Assembly (NCBI GenBank): GCA_019745415.1
Contig: JAIETF010000053.1
Location: 1-64,000, forward strand
DNA from: Candidatus Obscuribacterales bacterium
GTDB taxonomy: Bacteria; Cyanobacteriota; Vampirovibrionia; Obscuribacterales; Obscuribacteraceae
DNA length: 64,000 bases
Direction: 5' to 3'
The notes beneath the pieces are model-generated. The model was not told the origin of the DNA. It saw nothing but the letters and a program-made list of their open reading frames with translations, and made no database searches. Made by a program: the position numbers and the translations under genes. Of the stretch, positions 1 through 8,806 are shown piece after piece; positions within the stretch are counted from its first letter, which is position 1, and the number at the start of each line of letters is the position of its first letter.

Positions 1-100
1 TCTTGAAAGCAATTGGTTCTAGCGCAACCATATGACCCCCAACCGGGGTATAACCAAATCAAATCCCCAAGACCCCCAAGGCAAGAGGTTGTAAGTAGTA

Positions 101-646
101 ATGCACTTTCGAGTCTTTGTCGACTGCGATCGCACCCTCGTCAATACTGACCTGGCCTTTTTGCTGAGCCCATCTCTTTTCGACCGGCGACCCAAGTTTT
201 TCCTGCCGGGCAAAGTTGTAATGACAGAAGCAAGACCAAGCGCCGAAGCCTTCTTGCAAGCTCTAAAGGAGCACAATTTTGATGTTTCAATATTGACCCT
301 CGGACACTCTCGCTTTCAATCCAAAGTTCTCAAGAAGCTCAATCTCTTGCAGTATGTCGAAGGCATTTATGGTCCCGATAATTGGCAAGAGTTAAAACGA
401 CCAGATGGCTTTGTTTTGATTGATGATATGAGCGCCGATTCAGTCGGCATTGCCTATAAATTTCGCTGGCTTGGTCGCCACCGCTCACTTGAGAACCTTG
501 ATGCTTGGGACGACATGGTGCGCTTTCATCTAATCCAATGCGAACCTTTCACCGGCGGCAAGAAAGACCTCTTGCCTCTCACTGAACATCTAAACGATGT
601 CAAAGAACGCATGGCTTTTCAAATCGAAAACGGCAGAGCCACTTAG
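101..646 (+). CDS. HAD-superfamily hydrolase (phosphatase-like)
   Basis: A 181-residue protein with HAD-fold signatures. Motif I is D8-x-D10-x-T12 at the N-terminus, the nucleophile and acid/base aspartates. A motif II-like Thr sits in a strand near residue 66 (SILTLG), and the acidic motif IV pair is D108-D109 (VLIDDM). The protein is short and has at most a small cap, so the substrate cannot be read from the sequence; small phosphate esters or a 5'-nucleotidase-like role are possible. A purine-rich AGAGG lies 12 bases before the ATG. The preceding 100 bases hold only a short CCCC-AACC-GGGG dyad at 37-48. The gene stands alone, convergent with the proline iminopeptidase gene. Family confident, function unknown. 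Confidence 0.8.
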   Translation: MHFRVFVDCDRTLVNTDLAFLLSPSLFDRRPKFFLPGKVVMTEARPSAEAFLQALKEHNFDVSILTLGHSRFQSKVLKKLNLLQYVEGIYGPDNWQELKRPDGFVLIDDMSADSVGIAYKFRWLGRHRSLENLDAWDDMVRFHLIQCEPFTGGKKDLLPLTEHLNDVKERMAFQIENGRAT

Positions 647-720
647 ACATTGTCAGCCAATGAAATCAGACTAGTTTGTCAGATCTCTATTGGTGAAATA
701 TCTTTACCATAAATAATCAG

Positions 721-773
721 CAAAAAAGAAAGAGGCGGCAGAAACAAATGGAAGATCCACTGTTTCTGCCGCC
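721..773 (-). terminator. Intrinsic terminator of the proline iminopeptidase gene
   Basis: A perfect 13-bp stem (734-746 with 761-773, GGCGGCAGAAACA arm) closes a 14-base loop. Read on the minus strand it is followed by a T-rich tail (TCTTTCTTTTTTG). It lies just past the stop of the minus-strand gene ending at 801. The plus side lacks a good U-tract, so it probably serves mainly the minus strand. Confidence 0.8.
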
Positions 774-800
774 CTTTCAACTATGGTTCAGCGCTCGCTT

Positions 801-1790
801 TCAAAGCCCGGCGTACTTATCGCAGGCATTGAGCAAAGCGCGACGAATGCCCGGCTCATTCATTGAATGACCGGCATCGGGCACCACGATGAACTCGGCT
901 TCGGGAAAAGCCTGTGCCAACTCGAAAGCCGACGTGGCCGGGCAAACCATGTCATAGCGACCCTGCACGATGGTGGTCGGAATATGACGAATGAAATCTA
1001 CCCCATCAAGCAGCTGCGAGTCGCTCTCGAAGAAGCAGTTGTTGACGAAATAATGACATTCGATACGGGCGAAAGCCGTGGCGAAGTCATCACCGCCGTT
1101 GCGGGCGATCAGCTCGTGGTCGACGAAGAGCTTGGAAGTAGCGCCCTCCCAGATACTCCACGCTCTGGCTGCTTCCAGACGCACCTTCTCGCTCTTGCTG
1201 GTCAGGCGCTTGTAATAAGCCTTGATCAGGTTGCCCCTCTCACGCACCGGAATGGGCTTGAGATAGTCCTGCCAGAACTCGGGGAAGACATAGCTCGCTC
1301 CTTCCTGATAGAACCAAGAAAGCTCTTTCTTGCGCCCCATAAAGATGCCGCGCAGAACCAGTTCGGTCACCCTCTCCGGATGCGCCTCGGCATAAGTGAG
1401 AGCGAGAGTGCTGCCCCAGGAGCCACCAAAGACCATCCACTTGTCGATACCGAAATGCTCGCGCAGAGCCTCGATATCAGAGACGAGATCCCAGGTGGTG
1501 TTATTCTCGAGCGAAGCAAAAGGCTTGCTCTTGCCGCAACCACGCTGATCAAAGAGGATGATGCGATAGCGGTCGGGGTTGAAGAAACGGCGATAGGAGG
1601 GCGAGGTACCACCGCCGGGGCCGCCGTGCATAAAGACCACCGGCTTGCCTTTGGGATTGCCCGACTCTTCGAAATAGATAGAGTGCCCGCCTTCCACATC
1701 CAGATAGCCGGTGCAAAAGGGCTCAATCTCTGGATAGAGCTCGCCGTCTTGCCGCGTCACAGGCTTGGTTTTTCTGATTTTCTTGACCAT
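801..1790 (-). CDS. pip: Proline iminopeptidase (peptidase family S33)
   Basis: A 329-residue alpha/beta hydrolase of the prolyl aminopeptidase family, which removes N-terminal proline from peptides in the cytoplasm. The oxyanion motif HGGPGGG is at 55-61 and DQRGCG at 81-86. The nucleophile is Ser124 in GGSWGS, followed by Asp280 (GRYD) and His308 (DAGHSM). This completes the Ser-Asp-His triad, and the length is normal for the family. There is no signal peptide. AGGAAA lies about 4 bases before the ATG and supports the start. Another alpha/beta hydrolase (CocE type) lies 35 bases upstream on the same strand, so the two may be cotranscribed and both act on peptides or acyl esters. Confidence 0.93.
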   Translation of the reverse strand: MVKKIRKTKPVTRQDGELYPEIEPFCTGYLDVEGGHSIYFEESGNPKGKPVVFMHGGPGGGTSPSYRRFFNPDRYRIILFDQRGCGKSKPFASLENNTTWDLVSDIEALREHFGIDKWMVFGGSWGSTLALTYAEAHPERVTELVLRGIFMGRKKELSWFYQEGASYVFPEFWQDYLKPIPVRERGNLIKAYYKRLTSKSEKVRLEAARAWSIWEGATSKLFVDHELIARNGGDDFATAFARIECHYFVNNCFFESDSQLLDGVDFIRHIPTTIVQGRYDMVCPATSAFELAQAFPEAEFIVVPDAGHSMNEPGIRRALLNACDKYAGL

Positions 1791-1825
1791 TTTGTTTCCT
1801 GCTTTCTTTGTTGAAAGTCTAGCAG

Positions 1826-3859
1826 TTAGTTGAACTGCCTGTTGATCACTTGCTTGAATTGCCTCTTGCGCAAGGTTCTTCCGTTCACCGAAAGATAGCG
1901 CGTGACCGAGACATTCAGCTTAGTTTTGTCCGAGACCACCCTGATAATGGTGCGATGTTTGACATGACGCCCCTGGCTCACCATGCTGGTGGTGGCTCGT
2001 CCGGTATAGCGCGCAAGCCATGGCTTTTCGTCGCAAGCCGCCCACGAGTTCTGATTCTCTATGTAGAACTTGCGCTCTTTGATGCGCAATGCCTGCCTAG
2101 AAACAATGGTGTGGCTGCGTTCAGTGCTGCGGCCGTCGATGAGGCGACGACGCTGCTTCACTTCACTTTCCGGCTTATCCTGGGGATACCAGAGACCTTC
2201 GCTGAAAGGAGCGCCGCGCTTTGGCTTGACCGCAGGCAGGTCCTTCACCTCTTGCTCTCGGCTGCGCGCCGGCACCACCGGCAGTGAAAGCACCGAAGCC
2301 GCGAAGTCGACCCGACCAACCATGCGGTCTGGGCTGGGCCAGCACATGATCAGCTGAGCGTTCGAGACCGAGAGGCGAATTTTGTGCCCGGGCTTGAAAG
2401 TCCAGGTGGTGAAATGCAACTCACCGTCAAGTTCGTACCATTCGTTTGCCGCAGGCAGAGCCGGCTTGAGTCTATCTTTCAGAAAGGCCGGATTGAAGAG
2501 CCGACCGGTGACAAGAGCCACCGTGCCGTCCGGCGCCACATCTTCAAGCCGCACCGTCCACTTGGCCGAGGGCGAACTGGCGCTTACCTTCAGCTTGACA
2601 GAGGGAAAGCCGATAATCTGACTGGCACGCTTGAGCGGCGCGCTTTCCCAGAAAAGGCTTTCAGCATCGTCCCCGGCCATGTCGCCTGTGGTATCACCCC
2701 ACCAAGTGCCGGCAGCAGTGCCACCGAAGGCCTTGTAGGTCAACGACTGCACCGCAGGGCCTGCACTCGGGGACAATTGGTACTTCTTGCGCCGAGTGCC
2801 CTTGACCGGATAATCGAAGCCATGAAAATAACCCGGCACCGTTTCGATCTCTTTGTCGGCCGCATGCCCATCGCGCACAAAGACCATGAACTCTTTGCGC
2901 TTTTGGGATTTTGACCAAGCCAGACTTTCGGCGCTACCAGGCACTAGATAGCGCCTAAACCAAGAAGCCATGCGGTCAAGCCATTCCCAGTTGGGGCCCG
3001 GTGTACCATCATCGGGGCAGGAATGATTCCAGGGTCCGATATCACAGCGCACATCGCCCTTGAGCTTCTGGAACATACGCACAGTGGCGGTGCGATAGCC
3101 GTCCAACAGCCCACCCATGAGGTAAACCGGGATGTTGATGCGACTGTAGTCTTCGCGCAGACTCTTGCGCCTCCAGAACTCACCATCGCGCTGATTGCTC
3201 AGATAGGTGAAAATCCATGGCTCTTTATCAAAGCGCTGCCTGAAATAGGAAGCATCGAGTTCGTAGCCGGGCGTGCGCGGCAAGCCCAACTCGTGATTGA
3301 TGAAGAGGTGATAGGGGTCGAGATGCAGGTTGCCGTCGATGTAGTGCACGTCGTCGTGAAACAGATCATCGGAAGCATGCACTGCATGAATGGCTTTCAA
3401 AGCAGGCGGACGGCGCATAGCCATCTGCAAGCTATTGAAGCCGCTCCAGGAGACACCAAACATGCCGACATTTCCGTTTGATTGCGGCAGGTCAGCCAGC
3501 TGGCGAATCACTTCTTCGCCGTCTTCCATCTCGATATCGGAATATTCACGCTCCGGGTAGGCGCCTTCCGACGCACCGGTGCCGCGAATGTCGACCTTGA
3601 CCGAGATGAAGCCAAGCTGTGCTAGATAACTGAAGCAAGGATAGTCACCCACATAGAAGGTGTCATCCTTGCGGTAGGGAAGATACTCGAGAAGCACCGG
3701 GAAAGTCTCGCCGCGCCGCTTGGCACAGGGCATCCACAAGGTTGCAGCCAACTTTAAGCCGTCTGGCATAGTCAGGCTGCGCTTTACCACTCTGTATCTA
3801 TAGAAACTTTTGCGACCGAGCTTTTCACTCGAAGCTCGCTGCGATGCTGTCTTAGTCAT
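1826..3859 (-). CDS. CocE/NonD-family (X-Pro dipeptidyl-peptidase S15-like) hydrolase
   Basis: A 677-residue serine hydrolase. The N-terminal alpha/beta-hydrolase domain has DIRGTGASEG (90-99) and nucleophile Ser137 in GVSWSG. A later GLLDGY Asp and NHS His supply the rest of the triad. The C-terminal third is the beta-rich X-Pro dipeptidyl-peptidase domain (SPSAKWTVRLEDVAPDG, then GHKIRLSVS). Family members cleave X-Pro dipeptides, cocaine-like esters or beta-lactam esters, and the substrate cannot be told here. No signal peptide is visible, so it is probably cytoplasmic. The neighbouring proline iminopeptidase supports, but does not prove, a role in proline-peptide turnover. Confidence 0.88.
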   Translation of the reverse strand: MTKTASQRASSEKLGRKSFYRYRVVKRSLTMPDGLKLAATLWMPCAKRRGETFPVLLEYLPYRKDDTFYVGDYPCFSYLAQLGFISVKVDIRGTGASEGAYPEREYSDIEMEDGEEVIRQLADLPQSNGNVGMFGVSWSGFNSLQMAMRRPPALKAIHAVHASDDLFHDDVHYIDGNLHLDPYHLFINHELGLPRTPGYELDASYFRQRFDKEPWIFTYLSNQRDGEFWRRKSLREDYSRINIPVYLMGGLLDGYRTATVRMFQKLKGDVRCDIGPWNHSCPDDGTPGPNWEWLDRMASWFRRYLVPGSAESLAWSKSQKRKEFMVFVRDGHAADKEIETVPGYFHGFDYPVKGTRRKKYQLSPSAGPAVQSLTYKAFGGTAAGTWWGDTTGDMAGDDAESLFWESAPLKRASQIIGFPSVKLKVSASSPSAKWTVRLEDVAPDGTVALVTGRLFNPAFLKDRLKPALPAANEWYELDGELHFTTWTFKPGHKIRLSVSNAQLIMCWPSPDRMVGRVDFAASVLSLPVVPARSREQEVKDLPAVKPKRGAPFSEGLWYPQDKPESEVKQRRRLIDGRSTERSHTIVSRQALRIKERKFYIENQNSWAACDEKPWLARYTGRATTSMVSQGRHVKHRTIIRVVSDKTKLNVSVTRYLSVNGRTLRKRQFKQVINRQFN

Positions 3860-4283
3860 AGAGGTTACCTCAACCGTGATATAAGCCGCAGAACACTCCT
3901 AACGGACGTTCCAGACAGGCTTGGACACTGGTCGTGAAAATGCTTTGTTTTTTAGACTAAAGAAAAGAAATTGTTGTCGAGATGAGGGCTGAATACTATG
4001 GCTTTCTTTTATTAGTGATCAATGAACTTCTAATAAGTCTTGTCTTATAACTAGTCATGAGTTTCTGTATAAAACTAGCGAAGCCTTGCCAACATTAAAC
4101 ACAGCCGCCACCTGACATCTGCGATAAACACGCGAAAAATACCCGTGCCAGCAGATTGGCTCCAGAATATCTGCCAGTTAAAGGCATGAAAGCCTTGGTT
4201 GTCATGAGATTTTCACCCAACTCATGCGGGTATATAACAGGGGTCTATCTGTATATCTCTGCCGGAAGGCACTGGAGACTCTC
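3860..4283. other. Divergent intergenic region, no gene seen
   Basis: These 424 A+T-rich bases separate two divergent genes and must hold both promoters. A small dyad ATAAG-TCTTGT-CTTAT lies near 4034-4049. No convincing ORF or RNA gene is visible; the open frame from 4156 runs out of frame into the real gene and lacks a ribosome-binding site. Confidence 0.5.
4210..4238 (+). promoter_or_regulatory. Candidate sigma-70-type promoter of the 4284 gene
   Basis: TTTTCA (4210-4215), a 17-base spacer and TATAAC (4233-4238) lie 46 bases before the chosen ATG. The spacing is ideal, but the boxes are only fair matches. Confidence 0.35.
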
Positions 4284-4976
4284 ATGGCTGACAAACCGAT
4301 CTGCGGCTCGCAACAGCATATTGAACAAGCTGAAGCAAAGAAAGCTTCCGAACAGGGAGTAGTCGATAAATTTTGGGATGCTATCGGACTCGGCGCTCCT
4401 GCCGATCTAAAAACAGTGCCTTGTGAAACCCAAGCACAAAAGCTTGAAGCAATGAGACCTAAGTTGACGCCTCAAGAGAACGACCAGGTAAATAAGAATG
4501 TCAAACAGCTTGAGAATGCTGTAAAAGCCGGTAATTTAGAGGCTTTGGGCGACTTCTTCAACCGCATCGCCCCGCGCGCCGACGACAAAACCAACCCAGA
4601 TGCCTTTCACAAAAGCTCGCGGGTCAAGGTTGCCGACGAAACTTTCCACAGACTCAACAAAGAATTGGGAAAATACGGCATTGACCTAGACTACAGGTCA
4701 ATGGGCGTTTATCACGGCGATCGCTCCCCCTCTCTTATAGTTTCTCGCGAATACCCTCACCCTACCGAAAAAGGGGCGACCATGCACGCCGAACTGACAC
4801 TTCAAGGCGGCACCGATCGCGAAATGATGAAGTACAGCGGCACCGATAAAGTAACGATAAGAGAAAACGGTAACACCTCTTTTGATAAATTCAGAGATAG
4901 CAACGGCAAAACCGCGGCTGAGAATGCCTATGCCACAGTCATGAAGCCCTATTTGGATGCCCAAAAAGGGAAGTAA
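4284..4976 (+). CDS. Hypothetical protein, 230 aa
   Basis: No family recognised. The ATG at 4284 is preferred over an upstream in-frame start because GGAG sits 6 bases before it. The product is soluble, charged and without signal peptide or membrane segments. The N-terminal half is helical and Glu/Lys/Gln-rich; the C-terminal half (about residues 120-230) is mixed and contains repeated Gly/Asp turns. Only eight bases separate its stop from the stop of the convergent 4985-7042 gene. Nothing in the sequence shows a function. Confidence 0.7.
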   Translation: MADKPICGSQQHIEQAEAKKASEQGVVDKFWDAIGLGAPADLKTVPCETQAQKLEAMRPKLTPQENDQVNKNVKQLENAVKAGNLEALGDFFNRIAPRADDKTNPDAFHKSSRVKVADETFHRLNKELGKYGIDLDYRSMGVYHGDRSPSLIVSREYPHPTEKGATMHAELTLQGGTDREMMKYSGTDKVTIRENGNTSFDKFRDSNGKTAAENAYATVMKPYLDAQKGK

Positions 4977-4984
4977 GACTGTTC

Positions 4985-7042
4985 CTAAAATTGACGCCCG
5001 ACAATTCTGCCCACAGTGGTGTCGGAGAGCCTAGCGAAAGTCATGGTTTTATCGCCACGGGCTATGCGATCTTGCAACTCTTTAGTGTAAGCGAGCACGG
5101 TCGGATCTGTATGCACATCAACCAGGGTGCCGTGAGCATTACGCAATAGCTTCAGATAGTCTTCGGTGGGCAGCTTTGTGCCGGCTAGATTTTTGCCTTC
5201 GCGCAAAGAAATCATCGCCAAAGTCAAATAATTGACCGGTGCCTGACCATCCATTCCGGGTTGGGCATAAGGAGCAATCTTGCCGTCTTTGAAATGCGCA
5301 ATATTGAGACCCTTGTTGGCGAAACGTCCCCAGATTACTTCTCTTGCCTCAGTGCTCAAACCACCTTTGGCGTCTTGAATCATCTCTTGCAGAGACATTT
5401 TTGCTCTATCGTTGAACTCCATAAAGGCAACCTGCGAGCCACTGGCTCTAAATCTGTCGGCAGCGACAGTCATCAATCCACGGAAGTTAGGGAAACTGCG
5501 AGCTTCCGGCGCCAGCCAAATATGCTCTCCCCAGACGGCGCTTTTAATTACTTTGCCATCGACTGGAATCACTTGCGACTGAATGCCGCCGATAACTTTG
5601 CCATTGCTGCCCCTTAAGGCAACAGCGTCCCAGGTGCCGTTGCGATCGGTCAAATAGCCATAATATGTGCTCAGCTTCTCATACTCAGACTTATCAGGAA
5701 AAGCCTTTTTCAGACCAGGATAATACTCTTCACGCATCACCTGTTTCATGGCTTTGGGGTCACGCATGGCTAACTCGCGCATGCTTTCAACACCGGCGAT
5801 ACTGGGCACGGTATGAAAATCAACTTCGGTGATCACTTTGCCATCGCTAGACTTGAATCTCTCGAAGTCGCGGCGCCACTGCTCGTCATATGTAACACCA
5901 GCCGGTGTCTTGGTGGCGGCAATACGCTCCATGCTCAATTCGACTTTTCTTGGGTCGCCGACTTCTTTAGCAACTTGCGCTTCCATGCGATGAGCATAGG
6001 TTTCACCGCCCAGTCTCAACTGACGATACTCCATATAGGCTTTAGCTTCATCACCACTGCGCAAAGTCTGAGCCACTTTGTCAAATTCGCCCTTTCTGCT
6101 CTTCAAATACCATTCATGGGCAAATTCATGGGCACGGTCGGCAGCATTGCCGCTGCCTTGCAAATGCACTTCTTTGCCGCGCAAACTGGTGGTCTCTTGA
6201 CCGGTTTTCACACGCAAAGATGCCACCTTGCCTGCCAGATCATCAAGAGTTTCTGATTTGCCGGCAAGTCCGTTTAGCTGCAGATCTCGCTCAACCGGAT
6301 TGCCCCTGCCGATACGATCGTTCAACTTGCTCAGACCTAAACCAGCCGCTCTCTGAAAACCAGGCAATGCCATATTGAGAGCAGCCCCGGTCAGCATGCT
6401 GTTGCCGATATCTTGTGCACTAGAGAGATGACCACTGACGCCATCAGAAACCAGTTTAGCCGAGGCCGAACCACCTGCACCCAAAACGCCATAACCAGCT
6501 ATTTTTGCCCCAAAGTTGAGATTAGCCAATTTGGGATTGAATTTTTCATAGATACCAAATGCGGTGAGCGAGCCAGCCATATTTCCCAGGCGAGTTTCAC
6601 CGTTACGCACATCACGCAAGCCGTCATAAGCAACCGCACCACTTATCTGACCGGTCTTATCGCTCATCAAAGTGCGCGAAAACTTGGCTGCGTTTTCGGC
6701 TCCGGCTACAGCGGCCACCTTAGCTTCGGCGCCGGTGATACTCATCGCCGACCTGATTAAGCCGGATGCAGCTCGACCAGACGCCACATAAACAAGGGCC
6801 AAGCCCACCCCTGATACAGCCGCCTGGGTAACAGTCTCTTTGCTGAAACCTTCTGCCTTTCCTACGACTGAATGATCGGCACGTTTTACCACATCTCTAT
6901 CGGCTATAGCCTGCGAAGCTTTGTTGGCGACACTACCGAAAGTGTTTACGAAGAGCGCGTTGTAGGCGTCAGTGGCGACATTAGAGAGAGGATTGACCAC
7001 ATGGGCTTCGGTCCAACTCATCGACTCGGTTTCTTTGTTCAT
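4985..7042 (-). CDS. Large orphan protein with HExxH motif and weak GNAT-like C-terminal region
   Basis: A 685-residue protein of no recognised family. The first 250 residues are Ala/Gly-rich and include hydrophobic stretches (about 75-100 and 155-230) that could insert into a membrane. Residues 305-309 read HEFAH, a zincin HExxH motif in a helical context (ADRAHEFAHEWY). Residues about 400-570 (AVWGEHIWLAPEAR, FRGLMTVAADRF) loosely resemble an acetyltransferase fold. No signal peptide is evident. The start is uncertain: the chosen ATG has only a weak ribosome-binding site, and an in-frame ATG lies at codon 8. The three-part layout recalls secreted effectors or toxins, but that is inference. 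Confidence 0.7.
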   Translation of the reverse strand: MNKETESMSWTEAHVVNPLSNVATDAYNALFVNTFGSVANKASQAIADRDVVKRADHSVVGKAEGFSKETVTQAAVSGVGLALVYVASGRAASGLIRSAMSITGAEAKVAAVAGAENAAKFSRTLMSDKTGQISGAVAYDGLRDVRNGETRLGNMAGSLTAFGIYEKFNPKLANLNFGAKIAGYGVLGAGGSASAKLVSDGVSGHLSSAQDIGNSMLTGAALNMALPGFQRAAGLGLSKLNDRIGRGNPVERDLQLNGLAGKSETLDDLAGKVASLRVKTGQETTSLRGKEVHLQGSGNAADRAHEFAHEWYLKSRKGEFDKVAQTLRSGDEAKAYMEYRQLRLGGETYAHRMEAQVAKEVGDPRKVELSMERIAATKTPAGVTYDEQWRRDFERFKSSDGKVITEVDFHTVPSIAGVESMRELAMRDPKAMKQVMREEYYPGLKKAFPDKSEYEKLSTYYGYLTDRNGTWDAVALRGSNGKVIGGIQSQVIPVDGKVIKSAVWGEHIWLAPEARSFPNFRGLMTVAADRFRASGSQVAFMEFNDRAKMSLQEMIQDAKGGLSTEAREVIWGRFANKGLNIAHFKDGKIAPYAQPGMDGQAPVNYLTLAMISLREGKNLAGTKLPTEDYLKLLRNAHGTLVDVHTDPTVLAYTKELQDRIARGDKTMTFARLSDTTVGRIVGRQF

Positions 7043-7305
7043 ATAGATGACTCACAAAAAGAAAATTGCTGTGGGCGATGTATCAATTGTGTGTTTGTAA
7101 CGTGACATTTGCTGGACAACTCAGTGGGGGAAATACGTAGTCCATGATTAATTGAACTGATTTGGATTGAAGACGCTCCCGCGAGAACTACTCAGTCATT
7201 GCCTGAGCAATTACCTTCGTAATTGCCTTATATAGATACCAAGTTAACCGTCCGGTCGGTCAACAAAAGAGGCATCTATACTTGTTTACGCAAGTTCAAA
7301 ATGTG

Positions 7306-7334
7306 TTGACGTAAATCGCCGTTGCCAATATCGT
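7306..7334 (+). promoter_or_regulatory. Candidate promoter of the DAHP synthase leader
   Basis: TTGACG (7306-7311), 17 bases, then TATCGT (7329-7334). A start near 7341 would give a leader of about 215 nt before the coding ATG, long enough for an attenuator or riboswitch. Confidence 0.45.
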
Positions 7335-7444
7335 GTATGAACTTGCTCCTCACAAAGAAATTTTTCGCACTACAAATCTGCACAACATACTGGATAGATA
7401 AATGCGCTACTACGGCTTTTATTTTTGGTTTACAGAGGTTCGCC

Positions 7445-7517
7445 CGGGGTGAATTGATTCACGTTGCTGAATTCCCGAGGCGGACCGCTTGCAGTAAATG
7501 CAGCGGTCTTTTTATTT
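7445..7517 (+). promoter_or_regulatory. Structured leader with intrinsic terminator (candidate attenuator)
   Basis: The outer pair CGGG (7445-7448)/CCCG (7474-7477) encloses a GTGAA-TTGA-TTCAC hairpin (7449-7462). Immediately after it, GACCGCT (7483-7489) pairs with AGCGGTC (7502-7508), with an inner GCA/TGC pairing, followed by TTTTTATTT. This is a rho-independent terminator 40 bases before the DAHP synthase start. The stretch AGGCGGACCGC at 7478-7488 loosely resembles the conserved T-box core that pairs to form an antiterminator, but I could not identify a specifier stem. Premature termination controlling aromatic synthesis is the likely role. Confidence 0.55.
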
Positions 7518-7557
7518 GAACCAAAAATATTTGCACGCAAACTACAAGGAAAGAAAA

Positions 7558-8748
7558 ATGGCTCAGGCACAAACTAATGAACAGATGAAAGCTCAGCTTA
7601 CCGAGGCAAATCAAAGAAGCGAAGTACAAATCTCGGAAGGCGTCACCTGCGGCGGAAAAACCCTATTAATAGTGGGCGGACCCTGCTCGGTGGAATCATC
7701 TGAACAAATGCACACAGTCGCCAAAGCACTCAACAAGAAAGGTATAAACGCCATCAGAGGCGGCGTCTACAAACCACGCACCTCGCCCTACGCCTTCCAG
7801 GGCATGGGTGAAGAAGGGCTGGCTATCTTAGGGGAAATATCAAAAACCTACAAAATGCCCGTCATCACCGAAGTCATGTCTGAAAAGCACGCCGATATAG
7901 CGGTTCACACCGCCGACGTTTTGCAAATCGGCAGTCGCAACATGCAAAACTTCGAGCTTCTCAAACATATCGGCAAGCTGGACAAACCGGTCATACTCAA
8001 ACGCGGACTCTCAGCCACTTTAGACGAATTCCTCATGGCGGCCGAATACATTATGGCCGGCGGCAACAACAAAGTTATCTTGTGCGAACGCGGCATCAGA
8101 AGCTATGACACCGCCACCCGCAATGTCCTCGATCTTGGTGGTGTTGTCGCCCTTAGACAGATGACTCATCTACCTATCATTGTCGACCCTTCGCATGCCT
8201 GCGGCAAACGCGAAATGGTGGCAGATCTGGCTCGGGCGGCAATTGCCTGCGGCGCCGACGGTCTCATGATCGAATGCCATCCTCAACCGGAAAAGTCGGT
8301 TTCGGACGCCAGACAAGCCATTTCACTAGAACATATGCTGGAAATTGTCGAAAGCCTGGTGCCTATTGCCGAAGCAGTAGGCAGAAAAATGCCTGGCACT
8401 GTCGGCAGTACAAACAAAAGGGAGTCAGTCGTTTCGCTCAGTCTGCGAGATGCAATGGCTTCAGAACTGCATTCGATTCGCCATGAAGTAGACAGACTTG
8501 ACGCCACAATCGCCACACTTCTCGAAAAGCGCCTGCTTTTAGCTATGGAAGTCGGTGAACTAAAGGCTGAACTGAAGCTGCCCATTCGCGATGTCAAACG
8601 CGAAGAAGCAGTTCTCGATATGGTCGCCAAACATTGTTCGATACCGCAAATAGCCAAAAAAGTGCGCGAAATCTACAAATCGATCATGGAAGCCAGCCGA
8701 ATCTTGCAAAAGGAAGAAGCACAAGATAAAGAATCGAAAGTGGCGTAG
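7558..8748 (+). CDS. aroF: DAHP synthase fused to C-terminal chorismate mutase
   Basis: A 396-residue two-domain enzyme. Residues about 25-285 are a type I-beta 3-deoxy-7-phosphoheptulonate synthase (PEP plus erythrose 4-phosphate), with GGPCSVES (40-47), RGGVYKPRTSP (67-77), metal-site GPCS, LKRG (147-150) and VDPSHACG (209-216). Residues about 295-385 are an AroQ-type chorismate mutase (SLRDAM...IRHEVDRLDATIATLLEKR...K). The mutase usually serves as the feedback sensor for prephenate or aromatic amino acids. The C-terminal position of the mutase matches the Bacteroidetes-type fusion rather than the N-terminal arrangement of Bacillus. AAGGAAAG precedes the ATG at 7558 by 4 bases, so upstream in-frame starts are not used. 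Confidence 0.93.
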   Translation: MAQAQTNEQMKAQLTEANQRSEVQISEGVTCGGKTLLIVGGPCSVESSEQMHTVAKALNKKGINAIRGGVYKPRTSPYAFQGMGEEGLAILGEISKTYKMPVITEVMSEKHADIAVHTADVLQIGSRNMQNFELLKHIGKLDKPVILKRGLSATLDEFLMAAEYIMAGGNNKVILCERGIRSYDTATRNVLDLGGVVALRQMTHLPIIVDPSHACGKREMVADLARAAIACGADGLMIECHPQPEKSVSDARQAISLEHMLEIVESLVPIAEAVGRKMPGTVGSTNKRESVVSLSLRDAMASELHSIRHEVDRLDATIATLLEKRLLLAMEVGELKAELKLPIRDVKREEAVLDMVAKHCSIPQIAKKVREIYKSIMEASRILQKEEAQDKESKVA

Positions 8749-8773
8749 GGAAAGCTATCGAGAAACAAAAGAA

Positions 8774-8806
8774 AGAACCTCTGATCACTTTGTGATTAGA
8801 GGTTCT
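8774..8806 (-). terminator. Terminator between convergent genes
   Basis: A 15-bp stem (8774-8788 with 8792-8806, one G-U) closes a TTT loop. The minus-strand side is followed by TTCTTTTGTTTC, so it mainly ends the vWA-gene transcript, whose stop codon lies inside the stem. It also sits 26 bases past the aroF stop and may act on both strands. Confidence 0.7.

Larger units (their letters stand above)
7043..7557. other. Long intergenic region with leader RNA of the aromatic-pathway gene
   Basis: These 515 bases lie between divergent genes. The left part (7043-7300) shows only short dyads, such as CCGTCCGGTCGG near 7248. The right part (7306-7557) reads as a promoter plus a structured leader of about 215 nt ending in an intrinsic terminator. 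A short open frame starting with TTG at 7322 ends inside the terminator and has no ribosome-binding site. Confidence 0.5.

Noticed and set aside
867-1814. 315-codon plus-strand frame opposite proline iminopeptidase
   Set aside because: Mirror of a gene with a full catalytic triad; no family match and no ribosome-binding site.
2384-2914. 176-codon plus-strand frame opposite the CocE-type gene
   Set aside because: Shadow frame of a clearly recognised hydrolase.
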